Shown here one piece after another: positions 1-8,185 of a stretch of DNA of 64,000 nt. The number at the start of each line of letters is the position of its first letter. Position 1 is the stretch's first letter. The notes below the pieces were generated by a model that saw only the letters and a list, made by a program, of their open reading frames with translations, was not told where the DNA came from and did no database searches. The translations under genes were made by a program, and so were the position numbers. This stretch comes from Bradyrhizobium manausense (lineage in GTDB: Bacteria > Pseudomonadota > Alphaproteobacteria > Rhizobiales > Xanthobacteraceae): NCBI RefSeq assembly GCF_018131105.1, contig NZ_JAFCJI010000003.1:124001-188000 (forward strand), given 5' to 3'.

Positions 1-813
1 GCCTTCAACGCGCAGATGCAGGCCGAGCTGATCGCCGCGTTCGACGCCGCCGACAAGGACGACAATGTCCGCGCCATCATCGTCACCGGCGCCGGCCGCG
101 GCTTTTGCGCAGGCGCGGACCTCTCCTCGGGCGCTGATACCTTCGATCGCGACGCGCGGCGCGGGCCGGTGAAGCGCTTCGCCGACGGCAAGGTCGATTA
201 CAGCGATCCGCAGGTGCGCGATGGCGGCGGTCAGGTCACCTTGCGCATCTTCAAGTGTCTGAAGCCCGTCATCGCTGCCGTGAACGGTCCCGCGGTCGGC
301 ATTGGCGTCACCATGCAGCTCGCCATGGATATCCGTATCGCATCGGACGTCGCGCGCTTCGGCTTCGTGTTCTCCCAGCGCGGCATCGTGCCGGAGGCGG
401 CCTCGAGCTGGTTCCTGCCGCGCATCGTCGGCATCTCGCAGGCGCTGGAATGGTGCTATTCGGGCCGCGTCTTCCCGGCGCAAGAGGCCCTCGCCGGCCG
501 CCTCGTCAGCAAGGTCGTTGCCCCCGATGATCTGCTGCCGACCGCCCGTGCGCTTGCCAAGGAGTTTGCGGCGAAGACTGCGCCGGTGTCGGTCGCACTG
601 ATCCGCCAGATGATGTGGCGCATGATGGGCGCCGACGATCCCATGGAGGCCCACAAAGTCGACAGCCGCGGCATCTACGCCCGCGGCCGCTCGGACGATG
701 TGAAGGAAGGCGTGGTGTCGTTCCTGGAGAAGCGCCCGGCGCAGTTCAAGAACAAGGTGTCCAGCGACATGCCGGACTATTTTCCGTGGTGGAACGAGCG
801 GGACTACAAGTGA
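1..813 (+). CDS. enoyl-CoA hydratase/isomerase (crotonase) family protein, 5' end missing
   Basis: Crotonase-fold enzyme, probably a cytoplasmic enoyl-CoA hydratase acting in fatty-acid or related acyl-CoA breakdown. The frame is open from the first base (A-F-N-A-Q before the first Met), and crotonases normally have about 15-20 more residues ahead of this LNAFNA-like stretch, so the true start lies outside the window. The oxyanion-hole segment GAGRGFCAGADLS is near visible residues 30-42. The second segment GIVPEAASSWFLPRIVG carries the Glu that usually acts as general base. The visible 270 residues match a near full-length single-domain protein. Family-level call is secure; the acyl-CoA substrate cannot be read from sequence. 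A hairpin repeat follows the stop. Confidence 0.9.
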   Translation, partial: AFNAQMQAELIAAFDAADKDDNVRAIIVTGAGRGFCAGADLSSGADTFDRDARRGPVKRFADGKVDYSDPQVRDGGGQVTLRIFKCLKPVIAAVNGPAVGIGVTMQLAMDIRIASDVARFGFVFSQRGIVPEAASSWFLPRIVGISQALEWCYSGRVFPAQEALAGRLVSKVVAPDDLLPTARALAKEFAAKTAPVSVALIRQMMWRMMGADDPMEAHKVDSRGIYARGRSDDVKEGVVSFLEKRPAQFKNKVSSDMPDYFPWWNERDYK

Positions 814-819
814 CGCTCT

Positions 820-856
820 CGTAGGGTGGGTTACGCTTCGCTAACCCACCCTACGG
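820..856. repeat. palindromic intergenic element between convergent genes, possible bidirectional terminator
   Basis: GTAGGGTGGGTTA and TAACCCACCCTAC flank a short CGCTTCGC loop, giving a near-perfect hairpin just after the crotonase stop and before the end of the oppositely oriented quinone oxidoreductase. The GGGTGGGTTxGC wording is a common dispersed repeat in Bradyrhizobium-like genomes (family knowledge). It has no U-run, so termination is an inference. Confidence 0.7.
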
Positions 857-869
857 TTCAACACCACCG

Positions 870-1847
870 TCACTCCATCAGCAGCGCCACACGGCCGATC
901 GCCTTGCGATCGAGCAACAGCCGCATCGCCTTGGCATAATCCTGCAGCGGCAGATGGTGCGAGATGTTCGGCCGCAGCTTGCCCTCCTCCGCCCATTGCA
1001 GCAGTGCCTTCAGGCGCACCTCGCCGAGCTCCGGGTTTTTCCGCACCGCCTCGCCTGCGCGCACCCCGAGCACGCTGGCGCCCTTGATCAGCAAGAGATT
1101 GGTCTTGGCCGAGCCGATGCCGCCGGTAAACCCGATCACCAGCAGCCGCGCGCCCCAGGCGATACAGCGCATCGAGTTCTCGAACACCTCGCCTCCAACA
1201 GGGTCGAACACCACGTCCGCACCACGGCCGTCAGTGATGCGCTTGACGGCGTCGCGGAACGGTTCCCGGTCGTAGCGAATGAGGTGATCGGCGCCGCGCG
1301 ATTTCGCAATCGCAAGCTTCTCGTCGCTGGAGGCGGTCGCAATCACGGTCGCGCCGAGCATCTTGCCGATCTCCACCGCCGCAAGGCCAACACCGCCGCC
1401 GGCGCCATGCACCAGCAACACCTCGCCCGGCTCGACCCGACCGCGATCGATCAGCGCGTGATAGGCCGTGCCATGACCGGCGAGATAGGTCGCCCCCTCG
1501 GCGTAATCGAAGGTTGATGGCAACGGCGTGAGCTGCGACGGCATGACGACGGCTTCATCGGTGAAGGCGCCGTGGCGCATCTTGACGATGACCTTGTCGC
1601 CGACAGAGACGCTCCTCGCCTCCGCGCCGACCTCAGCGACGTCACCGGCGGCTTCCATGCCCGGCGTGAACGGCAACTCCGGCTTGAGCTGATATTCGCC
1701 GGCAGCCATCAGCACATCCGGAAAATTCAGGCCGGCAGCGCGGATCGCGACGCGCACCTCGCCCGGCTTGAGGGCACGCGACGGAAACTCTTCCAGCAGC
1801 AGGCTTTCGGGCGCGCCGAGCGCGCGACAGACGACAGCCCGCACCAT
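870..1847 (-). CDS. NADPH:quinone oxidoreductase family (zinc-independent MDR) protein
   Basis: Medium-chain dehydrogenase/reductase of 325 residues. It has the GroES-like N-terminal part (about 1-115, including AAGLNFPDVLMAAGEY) and a Rossmann NAD(P)H domain with the glycine-rich motif HGAGGGVGLAAVEIGK near residues 147-162. There is no catalytic-zinc or structural-zinc cysteine cluster, as in quinone oxidoreductases (QOR family), so it most likely reduces quinones or enones with NADPH. The start ATG overlaps the stop of the upstream isomerase-like gene by one base (TGATG), indicating translational coupling. It is convergent with the crotonase gene. Its true substrate is unknown. Confidence 0.88.
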   Translation of the reverse strand: MVRAVVCRALGAPESLLLEEFPSRALKPGEVRVAIRAAGLNFPDVLMAAGEYQLKPELPFTPGMEAAGDVAEVGAEARSVSVGDKVIVKMRHGAFTDEAVVMPSQLTPLPSTFDYAEGATYLAGHGTAYHALIDRGRVEPGEVLLVHGAGGGVGLAAVEIGKMLGATVIATASSDEKLAIAKSRGADHLIRYDREPFRDAVKRITDGRGADVVFDPVGGEVFENSMRCIAWGARLLVIGFTGGIGSAKTNLLLIKGASVLGVRAGEAVRKNPELGEVRLKALLQWAEEGKLRPNISHHLPLQDYAKAMRLLLDRKAIGRVALLME

Positions 1848-2455
1848 CAGGCGGCACTCGCCTTGTTGCGCAACAGCGCCTCGCGGATCAGCGGCAGCCG
1901 GTCATTGCCGAAATACATGTCGGTCTTGTTGACGAAGATCGTCGGCGAACCGAACCCGCCGCGCGCGACCACCTCTTCCGTGTTGGCCTTGAGCTGATCC
2001 TTGATCGCCTGCTCCGAGATGCCGGCGAGGAATTTCTGTTCGTCGACGCCGACGTTCTTGCAGATCTCGGCCAGCACCGCATCCTGCGAGATGTCCTTGT
2101 CGCCGCCCCAATAAGCTTCGAACAATGCGGTCGCGAACGGCACCATGTCTTTCCCGAGCCAGATGCAGCCACGCATCGCCTTCACGCTGTTCACCGGAAA
2201 CACCGTCGGCGGCATCTTGATCGCGAGACCCGCCGAGCGTGCCCAGTCCTGAAGATCCTTCTTCATGTAGCGCGCCTTCAGCGGCACCGGTTTCTCGCGC
2301 TGCGCGTAGACGCTCGGGTTGACGGTGTTGAAGATGCCCCCGACCAGGATCGGTCGCCAGACGATCTCGGCGCCGAGCTCCTTCGCCAGCGGCTGGATGT
2401 TGTGGAAGGCGAGATAAGTCCAGGGGCTGGAGCAGTCGAAGAAGAATTCGATCAT
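1847..2455 (-). CDS. 2-hydroxychromene-2-carboxylate isomerase / DsbA-like (kappa-GST) protein
   Basis: A 202-residue thioredoxin-fold protein of the HCCA isomerase / kappa-class GST family. MIEFFFDCSSPWTYLAF at the N-terminus holds the Ser of the SPW motif that binds glutathione sulfur, and the C-terminal FGSPTIFVN...FGNDRLPLIREAL block is characteristic. NahD-type members isomerise 2-hydroxychromene-2-carboxylate in aromatic-ring degradation, but many homologues outside such operons have unknown substrates. The ATG is preceded by AAGGAACC at good spacing. It is the first gene of a two-gene unit with the quinone oxidoreductase, which hints at shared handling of electrophilic or quinonoid compounds (inference). 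Confidence 0.85.
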   Translation of the reverse strand: MIEFFFDCSSPWTYLAFHNIQPLAKELGAEIVWRPILVGGIFNTVNPSVYAQREKPVPLKARYMKKDLQDWARSAGLAIKMPPTVFPVNSVKAMRGCIWLGKDMVPFATALFEAYWGGDKDISQDAVLAEICKNVGVDEQKFLAGISEQAIKDQLKANTEEVVARGGFGSPTIFVNKTDMYFGNDRLPLIREALLRNKASAA

Positions 2456-2492
2456 GGTGGTTCCTTGTCACGTTTTTGTCCCGCTCTCTCCG

Positions 2493-2582
2493 CCGTCATT
2501 GCGTGCGAAGCGAAGCAATCCAGAAATCCTTCCGTAGAGACACTCTGGATTGCTTCGTCGCTTCGCTCGTCGCAATGACGGA
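2493..2582. repeat. dispersed palindromic repeat, family A (GTCATTGCG...CGCAATGAC)
   Basis: Long inverted repeat of about 90 bases: GTCATTGCG / GAAGCAATCCAGA on one side, TCTGGATTGCTTC / CGCAATGAC on the other. Similar elements occur in this window at 5094, 12329 (half copy), 23371 and 55860. It lies between the GST and the isomerase-like gene. Confidence 0.85.
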
Positions 2583-2600
2583 TGGGGCGAGAGCGGAAGC

Positions 2601-3302
2601 CTAGGTCTTTCCCAGCACTTCCTTAGCCCTCTGGCCGAACATGATCTTGCGTGATTCCTCGTCGAACGGCTCTTTCACGAATTTTCCGATCGCAAGGCCC
2701 GCCTGCACCTGCGGCCTGGCACGCACCTCGGCGTACCAGCGCTTCACGTTCGGATAGTCGTCGAGCGTAAAGCCCTGCGCCTTGTGGGTCATGGTCCAGG
2801 GGAAGCAGGCGATGTCGGCGATGGAATAGTCGCCGGCGACATAGGCGCCGGTCCTGGCGAGCTGCCGGTCGAGCACGCCATAGAGCCGCGCGGCCTCGTC
2901 GCGATAGCGCTCGATCGCGTACGGAATCTTCTCGGCCGCGTAGAGCGCGAAATGGCCGTGCTGGCCGAGCATCGGCCCGAGCCCGGCCATCTGCCACATC
3001 ACCCACTGGATGGTGGTGGAGCGGCCGCGCAGATCGGTGGCCAAGAACCGCCCGGTCTTCTCGGCGAGATAGATCAGGATTGCCCCGGTCTCGAACACCG
3101 GGAACGGCCCACCGCCGTCGGCGGGCTCGTGATCGACGATTGCGGGAATGCGGTTGTTGGGGGAGATCGCCAGAAACTCGGGGGAGAACTGTTCGCCGGC
3201 GCGGATGTTGACGGGCTTCACCGTGTAGGGAAGCCCCAGTTCCTCCAGCATGATCGAGATTTTCCAGCCGTTCGGCGTCGGCGCGTAATGGAGATCGATC
3301 AT
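2601..3302 (-). CDS. glutathione S-transferase, YfcG/YghU (Nu class)-like
   Basis: A 233-residue cytosolic GST. The thioredoxin-like N-terminal domain (MIDLHYAPTPNGWKISIMLEE) shows the T-P-N-G-W-K signature of the Nu-class disulfide-bond oxidoreductases YfcG and YghU. SPNNRIPAIVD supplies the cis-Pro, and the all-helical C-terminal domain starts near residue 90. The start at 3302 is chosen because AAGGAAAGG lies at good spacing; a longer frame reaching 3401 would add 33 low-complexity residues and intrude on the neighbouring divergent gene. Family members reduce disulfides or peroxides with glutathione. The partner substrate is unknown. Confidence 0.88.
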   Translation of the reverse strand: MIDLHYAPTPNGWKISIMLEELGLPYTVKPVNIRAGEQFSPEFLAISPNNRIPAIVDHEPADGGGPFPVFETGAILIYLAEKTGRFLATDLRGRSTTIQWVMWQMAGLGPMLGQHGHFALYAAEKIPYAIERYRDEAARLYGVLDRQLARTGAYVAGDYSIADIACFPWTMTHKAQGFTLDDYPNVKRWYAEVRARPQVQAGLAIGKFVKEPFDEESRKIMFGQRAKEVLGKT

Positions 3303-3424
3303 GGGCCTTTCCTTTGGCCGTCCCTGCTCACGCCGCTGGAATAGTGGGCGACTTTTGTTGTTCTGTACCTCGACGTTAAGACATGGCAGACAGAGGCGCA
3401 ATCACAACCCGCCGGGAGGGACCC

Positions 3425-4447
3425 ATGCTGTTTCCAACCACGATCGCCGGCTCCTTGCCCAAGCCGGAATGGCTCGCCGAGCCCAACATGCTCTGGGCGC
3501 CCTGGAAGTCTGCAGGCGACGAGCTTCTCCGCGCCAAGCGCGATGCCACGATGCTCGCGGTGAAGGTCCAGGAGGACGCCGGCATCGACATCGTCACCGA
3601 GGGCGAGCAGGCCCGCCAGCATTTCGTGCACGGTTTCCTGGAGAAGATCGACGGCATCGACTTCGCCCACAAGGTCGAGATGGGCATCCGCAAGGATCGC
3701 TACAAGGCGATGGTGCCGCAAGTGGTCGCGCCGCTTCAGCTCAAGGGTCGCGTGCATGCCGACGAGGCGCGCGTGGCGCGCACCCACACTAAGAAGAAAT
3801 TGAAGTTCACCCTGCCCGGCCCGATGACCATCATCGACACGATTGCGGACCGTTACTACGGTGATCGCGTCAAGATGGCATTTGCCTTCGCCGATCTCCT
3901 CAACGAGGAAGCCAAGGCATTGCAGGCCGACGGCGTCGATCTCGTGCAGTTCGACGAGCCCGCCTTCAACGTTTACATGGACGAGGTCAACGACTGGGGC
4001 ATCAAGGCGCTGGAGCGCGCAGCCCAAGGCCTCACCTGCGCGACGGCCGTGCACATCTGTTACGGTTACGGCATCAAGGCCAACACCGACTGGAAGGAGA
4101 CGCTCGGCGCCCAATGGCGGCAGTATGAGCAGATTTTTCCGGCGATCGACGCGAGCCCGATCCAGCAGGTCGCGATCGAGTGCCGCAATTCGAAGGTGCC
4201 GCTCGATCTGCTCGCGCTGCTCAAGAACAAGATCGTGCAGGCCGGCGTGATCGACGTCGCCAGCGACACGGTCGAGACTGCGGACGATGTCGTCAAGGTG
4301 ATCGACGCGGTGTCGAAATTCGTGCCCAAGAGCAACATCATCGCCACTACGAATTGTGGCATGGCGCCGATGCGGCGCGAGATCGCCGAGGCCAAGCTGA
4401 TGGCGCTCGGCGCGGGTGCCGCGCTGGCGCGCGAAAAGCTGGGGTGA
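3425..4447 (+). CDS. cobalamin-independent methionine synthase, MetE C-terminal-domain type
   Basis: A 340-residue TIM-barrel protein corresponding to the catalytic half of MetE; full MetE is about 750 residues with a duplicated N-terminal half. LFPTTIAGSLPKPEWL opens the barrel, DGVDLVQFDEPAF is the conserved acidic motif, and the zinc ligands fit H and C in AVHICYGYG, the Glu in IECRN and the Cys in TTNCGMAP. The start at 3425 has GGGAGGG upstream; an in-frame ATG at 3383 lacks this. It probably methylates homocysteine, but such short 'core' enzymes differ in methyl donor, and none can be assigned here. It is transcribed divergently from the GST gene. Confidence 0.85.
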   Translation: MLFPTTIAGSLPKPEWLAEPNMLWAPWKSAGDELLRAKRDATMLAVKVQEDAGIDIVTEGEQARQHFVHGFLEKIDGIDFAHKVEMGIRKDRYKAMVPQVVAPLQLKGRVHADEARVARTHTKKKLKFTLPGPMTIIDTIADRYYGDRVKMAFAFADLLNEEAKALQADGVDLVQFDEPAFNVYMDEVNDWGIKALERAAQGLTCATAVHICYGYGIKANTDWKETLGAQWRQYEQIFPAIDASPIQQVAIECRNSKVPLDLLALLKNKIVQAGVIDVASDTVETADDVVKVIDAVSKFVPKSNIIATTNCGMAPMRREIAEAKLMALGAGAALAREKLG

Positions 4448-4463
4448 TGTCGAGGATTCGGCG

Positions 4464-5081
4464 TTAGGCCTGCGCGGACGGATGCAGCACCGGCCGATAG
4501 CCGGCGTTCAGCGTTCGGAGTGTCGACGGCGGCGTGAGCAGCATCGCGTCGCCGGCGAATTGCCTCGCGGCGGTGTATCCCGCCGGCGACCACAGCAGCG
4601 CCCTGCCCTGTATCACCAGAAAGCTCGCCTCGCCCTGCTGTAGCATCGCGCCGTCGGGCAATTGGGCGAGCGGCACAGGCAGCGCATGCAGCCGTTTCTT
4701 GCCGCGATCGAGCCGTTCCCGATGCAGGACGGCGTCCATCGCCTTCGCACTCACATCGCTCGCGCCATTGCCCGCCTTCCAGGCCGCCCGAAAGCGGTTG
4801 GCGTCGTCGCGGCGGCAGAAGAAGCAGGGCCGGTGACCTGCGGCAAAGGATGTGGCCTCGTCGAGAAAGAACAGTTCGGTCCAGCTCCGCCGGGCCATCA
4901 CTGGCCGCCGCCAGCCGCGGAATTCACACAGGCAGGTGATCCAGGCCGGCGATGACCAGCGCTTCTTCAGCAGCGTCTTCGTCGCGGGATCGTGGATGAT
5001 GCCGCGGTTGCCGGTGAATGTGCCGCGATGTGGGGTAGCGATGATGTCGCCGGTGGGCGTGACGCGGTTTTGCAGGGGCAT
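4464..5081 (-). CDS. conserved hypothetical protein with a PCFFCRR CxxC motif
   Basis: I do not recognise a named family for this 205-residue product. It has no signal peptide and no membrane segment. Features that look conserved are GTFTGNRGIIHD near the N-terminus, a Trp/Arg-rich stretch (WITCLCEFRGWRRPVM) and GHRPCFFCRRDDANRF near the middle. The last could be a metal- or redox-active CxxC next to a basic patch. The start has GGAGGCGACC ahead of the ATG. It is convergent with the methionine synthase and is followed upstream by a family A palindromic repeat. Function unknown. Confidence 0.8.
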   Translation of the reverse strand: MPLQNRVTPTGDIIATPHRGTFTGNRGIIHDPATKTLLKKRWSSPAWITCLCEFRGWRRPVMARRSWTELFFLDEATSFAAGHRPCFFCRRDDANRFRAAWKAGNGASDVSAKAMDAVLHRERLDRGKKRLHALPVPLAQLPDGAMLQQGEASFLVIQGRALLWSPAGYTAARQFAGDAMLLTPPSTLRTLNAGYRPVLHPSAQA

Positions 5082-5093
5082 GGTCGCCTCCGC

Positions 5094-5182
5094 CCGTCAT
5101 TGCGAAGAGCGAAGCGACGAAGCAGTCCAGATCACTCCCGCTGATGCATCTCTGGACTGCTTCGCTTCGCTCGCAATGACGG
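5094..5182. repeat. dispersed palindromic repeat, family A
   Basis: Inverted repeat of about 89 bases with CCGTCATTGCGAAG at one end and CTCGCAATGACGG at the other; the inner arms are GAAGCAGTCCAGA and TCTGGACTGCTTC. Same family as the element at 2493. It sits in the promoter-side gap between the hypothetical gene and the end of gpt. Confidence 0.85.
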
Positions 5183-5188
5183 CCACCG

Positions 5189-5710
5189 TCACGCCGCCCC
5201 GTCGCGCAATGGTGGGTGATAGGAGAGCGCGGTATCCCAGGGGAAGAAGATCCACGTATCCTGCGAAACTTCCGTGATGAAGGTATCGACCAGCGGACGT
5301 CCCTTCGGTTTGGCGTAGACGGTGGCGAAATGCGCGTCCGGCAGCATCTCGCGCACCAGCTTGCCGGTCTTCCCGGTGTCGACGAGATCGTCGACGATCA
5401 GAAGTCCCTTGCCAGTACCGCCGCCGAGCTTCATCGCCTGCTCGGAGATTCCCTTGAGGACCTGCAGCTCACCCTGCTTGTCATGATCGTAGCTGGCGAT
5501 GCAGACCGTATCGATCACGCGCACGCCGAGCTCGCGCGCCACGATCGCGGCCGGCACCAGGCCGCCGCGGGTGATCGCGATCACCGCGTGGAACGGGCCG
5601 ACCTCGTTGAGGCGCCAGGTCAGCGCCCGGCAATCCCGGTGGAACTGGTCCCACGACACTGGAAAGGGCCGACCTGCCCGTTCCTCTGCACTCGGTGTTT
5701 CACCAGCCAT
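5189..5710 (-). CDS. gpt: xanthine phosphoribosyltransferase
   Basis: Type I phosphoribosyltransferase of 173 residues that salvages xanthine and guanine with PRPP to give XMP/GMP. The PRPP-binding loop is LLIVDDLVDTGKTGKLV (about residues 104-120). ITRGGLVPAAIVARELG forms the preceding loop, and the C-terminal WIFFPWDTA is the tail that contacts the purine base in Gpt enzymes. AGGAGACGACA precedes the ATG. Escherichia coli Gpt is 152 residues; the extra length here is an N-terminal extension of about 15 residues. Cytoplasmic or peripherally membrane-bound in the family. Confidence 0.92.
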   Translation of the reverse strand: MAGETPSAEERAGRPFPVSWDQFHRDCRALTWRLNEVGPFHAVIAITRGGLVPAAIVARELGVRVIDTVCIASYDHDKQGELQVLKGISEQAMKLGGGTGKGLLIVDDLVDTGKTGKLVREMLPDAHFATVYAKPKGRPLVDTFITEVSQDTWIFFPWDTALSYHPPLRDGAA

Positions 5711-5746
5711 TGTCGTCTCCTGCTTCGCCTGCCGGCAGCCAGATTG

Positions 5747-6484
5747 CTAGCGGGTGATGTTCAATCCCGCCAGCATGTCCTTCACCGCCGCCATCGCGGA
5801 GGCGAGCTTGTCCGCATCGCGCGAGCGCACCACCAGATTGGTGTTCGGCTTCTGCTCTTCGTCCATGAAGGGATAGCTGCCGATGATGGTGTCGGGGTGA
5901 GCGGCGGCGATTGCTCGCAAGGGGCTGCCGATGTCGCCTTCCCGCGCATTGGCGCGAACCGATTCGGAGAGCATGCGAACGCCGGATTTCAGCTTGGGCG
6001 AGACGATGTCCATCATCGCCTGCATGATCGAGGGCACGCCGGCCATCACGATGACATTGCCGATCTTGAAGCCGGGGGCGAGAATGGTCGCGCTCTGGAT
6101 CAACTCGGCGCCGTCGGGAATGCGGGCCATGCGCAGGCGGGCCTCGTTGAGGTCCTGCTCGCTCCAGCGCTCCCTGAAGCGCGCGACCACCTCAGGGTGA
6201 TGGTCGATGCCGACGCCGAAAGCCTTGGCGACGCTGTCGGCGGTGATGTCGTCATGGGTCGGCCCGATGCCGCCGGTGGTAAACACATAGGTGTAGCGAT
6301 GCCGCAGCGCATCCAACGCGGCGATGATGTCGGGCTCGTCGTCGGAAACGACCCGGACTTCCTTCAGGTCGATGCCGATATTGGTCAAATATTCGGCGAT
6401 GAATCCGATGTTCTTGTCTTTGGTCCGGCCGGACAGGATTTCATCCCCGATGACCAGAATGCCCGCCGTGACGATCTCGCTCAT
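5747..6484 (-). CDS. competence/damage-inducible protein A-like (CinA N-terminal, MoCF-biosynthesis fold)
   Basis: A 245-residue protein with the molybdopterin-binding (MoaB/Mog) fold: IGDEILSGRTKDKN near residues 12-25 and TTGGIGPTHDDITADSVAKAFG near 70-91 are the hallmark segments. It corresponds to the N-terminal part of CinA and lacks the nicotinamide-nucleotide amidase C-terminal domain. In the family this part can act as an ADP-ribose/FAD-type pyrophosphatase or bind molybdopterin-like ligands. AAGGT precedes the ATG. It lies directly downstream of, and divergent from, the ATP-grasp locus. Exact role unknown. Confidence 0.85.
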   Translation of the reverse strand: MSEIVTAGILVIGDEILSGRTKDKNIGFIAEYLTNIGIDLKEVRVVSDDEPDIIAALDALRHRYTYVFTTGGIGPTHDDITADSVAKAFGVGIDHHPEVVARFRERWSEQDLNEARLRMARIPDGAELIQSATILAPGFKIGNVIVMAGVPSIMQAMMDIVSPKLKSGVRMLSESVRANAREGDIGSPLRAIAAAHPDTIIGSYPFMDEEQKPNTNLVVRSRDADKLASAMAAVKDMLAGLNITR

Positions 6485-6762
6485 ACCTTAAGTCCCTCAC
6501 CTGTCGACCAGACTTTGCCGAGGTAACGCGTTGAAGTCACGCGGTTTTGCTGCCGAAACAAGCAGTCCTCAGCCATTTTTTCAGGCAGGCCACCGGGCAT
6601 CCCCGGCAAATGCCCTCGCGCCATGCTTATAGCGCTGGCCCGCCCCTTGCTACCTCCCCGGAGTCATGCACTCTTGACGCATGGCCACAGGACGTTGCGG
6701 TCTGCACCAGGACCTCTCCGGCCTGACCATTGGCGCAACGCCTGGGGGACAAGTCGGGATCT

Positions 6763-8181
6763 ATGGCAGTCGCGTTTGATGAAATGAATATTCCGGGTGG
6801 GGACCTTCGCCCTGCCTATCAGGAGCTGGCGCGCTGGATCAAGGAGACGCCTCCCGAGGCGCTCGAATATCGCCGTCAGGAGGCCGAGCTCCTGTTCCGC
6901 CGCATCGGCATCACCTTTGCGGTTTATGGCGACTCCGAATCCACCGAGCGCCTGATTCCGTTCGACGTGATCCCACGGATCATGTCCGGCATGGAATGGG
7001 CGCTCCTCGAAAAGGGGCTGAAGCAGCGCGTGAAAGCGCTGAACATGTTCCTGCGTGACATCTATCACGAGCGTGAGATCCTCCGCGCCGAGATCGTGCC
7101 CGACGATCTGATCTTCCAGAACCCGGTCTTCCGTCCCGAGATGAACGGCCAGCAGGTGCCGCACGACGTCTACGTGCACATCGCCGGCATCGACATCATC
7201 AGGGTCGATGCCAACGACTTCATCGTGCTGGAGGACAATGCGCGCACGCCGTCCGGCGTGTCCTACATGCTGGAAAACCGCGAGATCATGATGCGGCTGT
7301 TTCCGGATCTGTTCGCGCGTCACAAGGTGGCGCCGGTCGAGCGCTATCCGGACGAGCTGCTCGCCGCGCTCCGCTCGGTCGCGCCGCACAGTGCATCGGG
7401 CGAGCCGACGGTCGCCCTGCTCACGCCGGGCGTCTACAACTCGGCCTATTACGAGCACTCTTTCCTTGCCGACAAGCTCGGCATCGAGTTGGTCGAGGGC
7501 CGTGACCTCATCGTCAAGAACAACGAAGTGTTCATGCGGACGACCGAGGGCGTGAAACGGGTCGATGTGATCTATCGCCGCGTCGACGATGATTTCCTCG
7601 ATCCGCTCACCTTCCGTCCGGACTCTGCGCTCGGCGTGCCCGGGTTGATGTCGGCCTATGCCGCCGGCAACATCACGCTCGCCAACGCGGTCGGCACAGG
7701 CATCGCCGACGACAAGGCGATCTACTCCTACATGCCCGAGATCGTGAGATTCTATCTCGGCGAAGAGCCGATCCTGAAGAACGTGCAGACCTGGCGCTGC
7801 CGCGAGCCGAAGGATCTCGCTTACGTGCTCGATCACCTCGGCGAACTCGTCGTCAAGGAAGTGCACGGTTCCGGCGGCTACGGCATGCTGATCGGCCCGG
7901 CCGCAACGAAGGCGACGATCGAAGCCTTCCGCGAGAAGCTCAAGCGCGAGCCGGAAGGTTTTATCGCGCAGCCAACGCTGGCGCTCTCGACCTGCCCGAC
8001 CTGCACGGCCTCGGGTCTTGCCCCGCGCCACGTCGATTTGCGGCCTTTCGTGCTCACCGGCAGCAAGCGCACGACGATCGTGCCGGGCGGGCTGACGCGC
8101 GTCGCCTTGAAGGAAGGCTCCCTGGTGGTGAATTCGAGCCAGGGCGGCGGCACCAAAGACACCTGGATCCTGGACGAGTAG
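6763..8181 (+). CDS. circularly permuted type 2 ATP-grasp protein
   Basis: A 472-residue enzyme of the circularly permuted ATP-grasp family. Recognisable blocks are VYGDSESTERLIPFDVIPR near the start, the acidic segment NDFIVLEDNARTPSGVSYMLENRE, and KEVHGSGGYGMLIGPAA, the likely nucleotide-binding loop. Such enzymes ligate a carboxylate to an amine with ATP and are predicted to build or tag peptides. The start at 6763 gives the usual N-terminus (MAVAFDEMN); an upstream TTG at 6730 would add 11 residues without a better ribosome site. The next gene follows four bases after the stop, so ATP-grasp and alpha-E are co-expressed. Substrate unknown. Confidence 0.9.
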   Translation: MAVAFDEMNIPGGDLRPAYQELARWIKETPPEALEYRRQEAELLFRRIGITFAVYGDSESTERLIPFDVIPRIMSGMEWALLEKGLKQRVKALNMFLRDIYHEREILRAEIVPDDLIFQNPVFRPEMNGQQVPHDVYVHIAGIDIIRVDANDFIVLEDNARTPSGVSYMLENREIMMRLFPDLFARHKVAPVERYPDELLAALRSVAPHSASGEPTVALLTPGVYNSAYYEHSFLADKLGIELVEGRDLIVKNNEVFMRTTEGVKRVDVIYRRVDDDFLDPLTFRPDSALGVPGLMSAYAAGNITLANAVGTGIADDKAIYSYMPEIVRFYLGEEPILKNVQTWRCREPKDLAYVLDHLGELVVKEVHGSGGYGMLIGPAATKATIEAFREKLKREPEGFIAQPTLALSTCPTCTASGLAPRHVDLRPFVLTGSKRTTIVPGGLTRVALKEGSLVVNSSQGGGTKDTWILDE

Positions 8182-8185
8182 AGAG

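Noticed and set aside
3303..3424. Possible SAM riboswitch before the methionine synthase gene
   Set aside because: None of the conserved SAM-I or SAM-II core words or pairings could be found in the 120-base leader.
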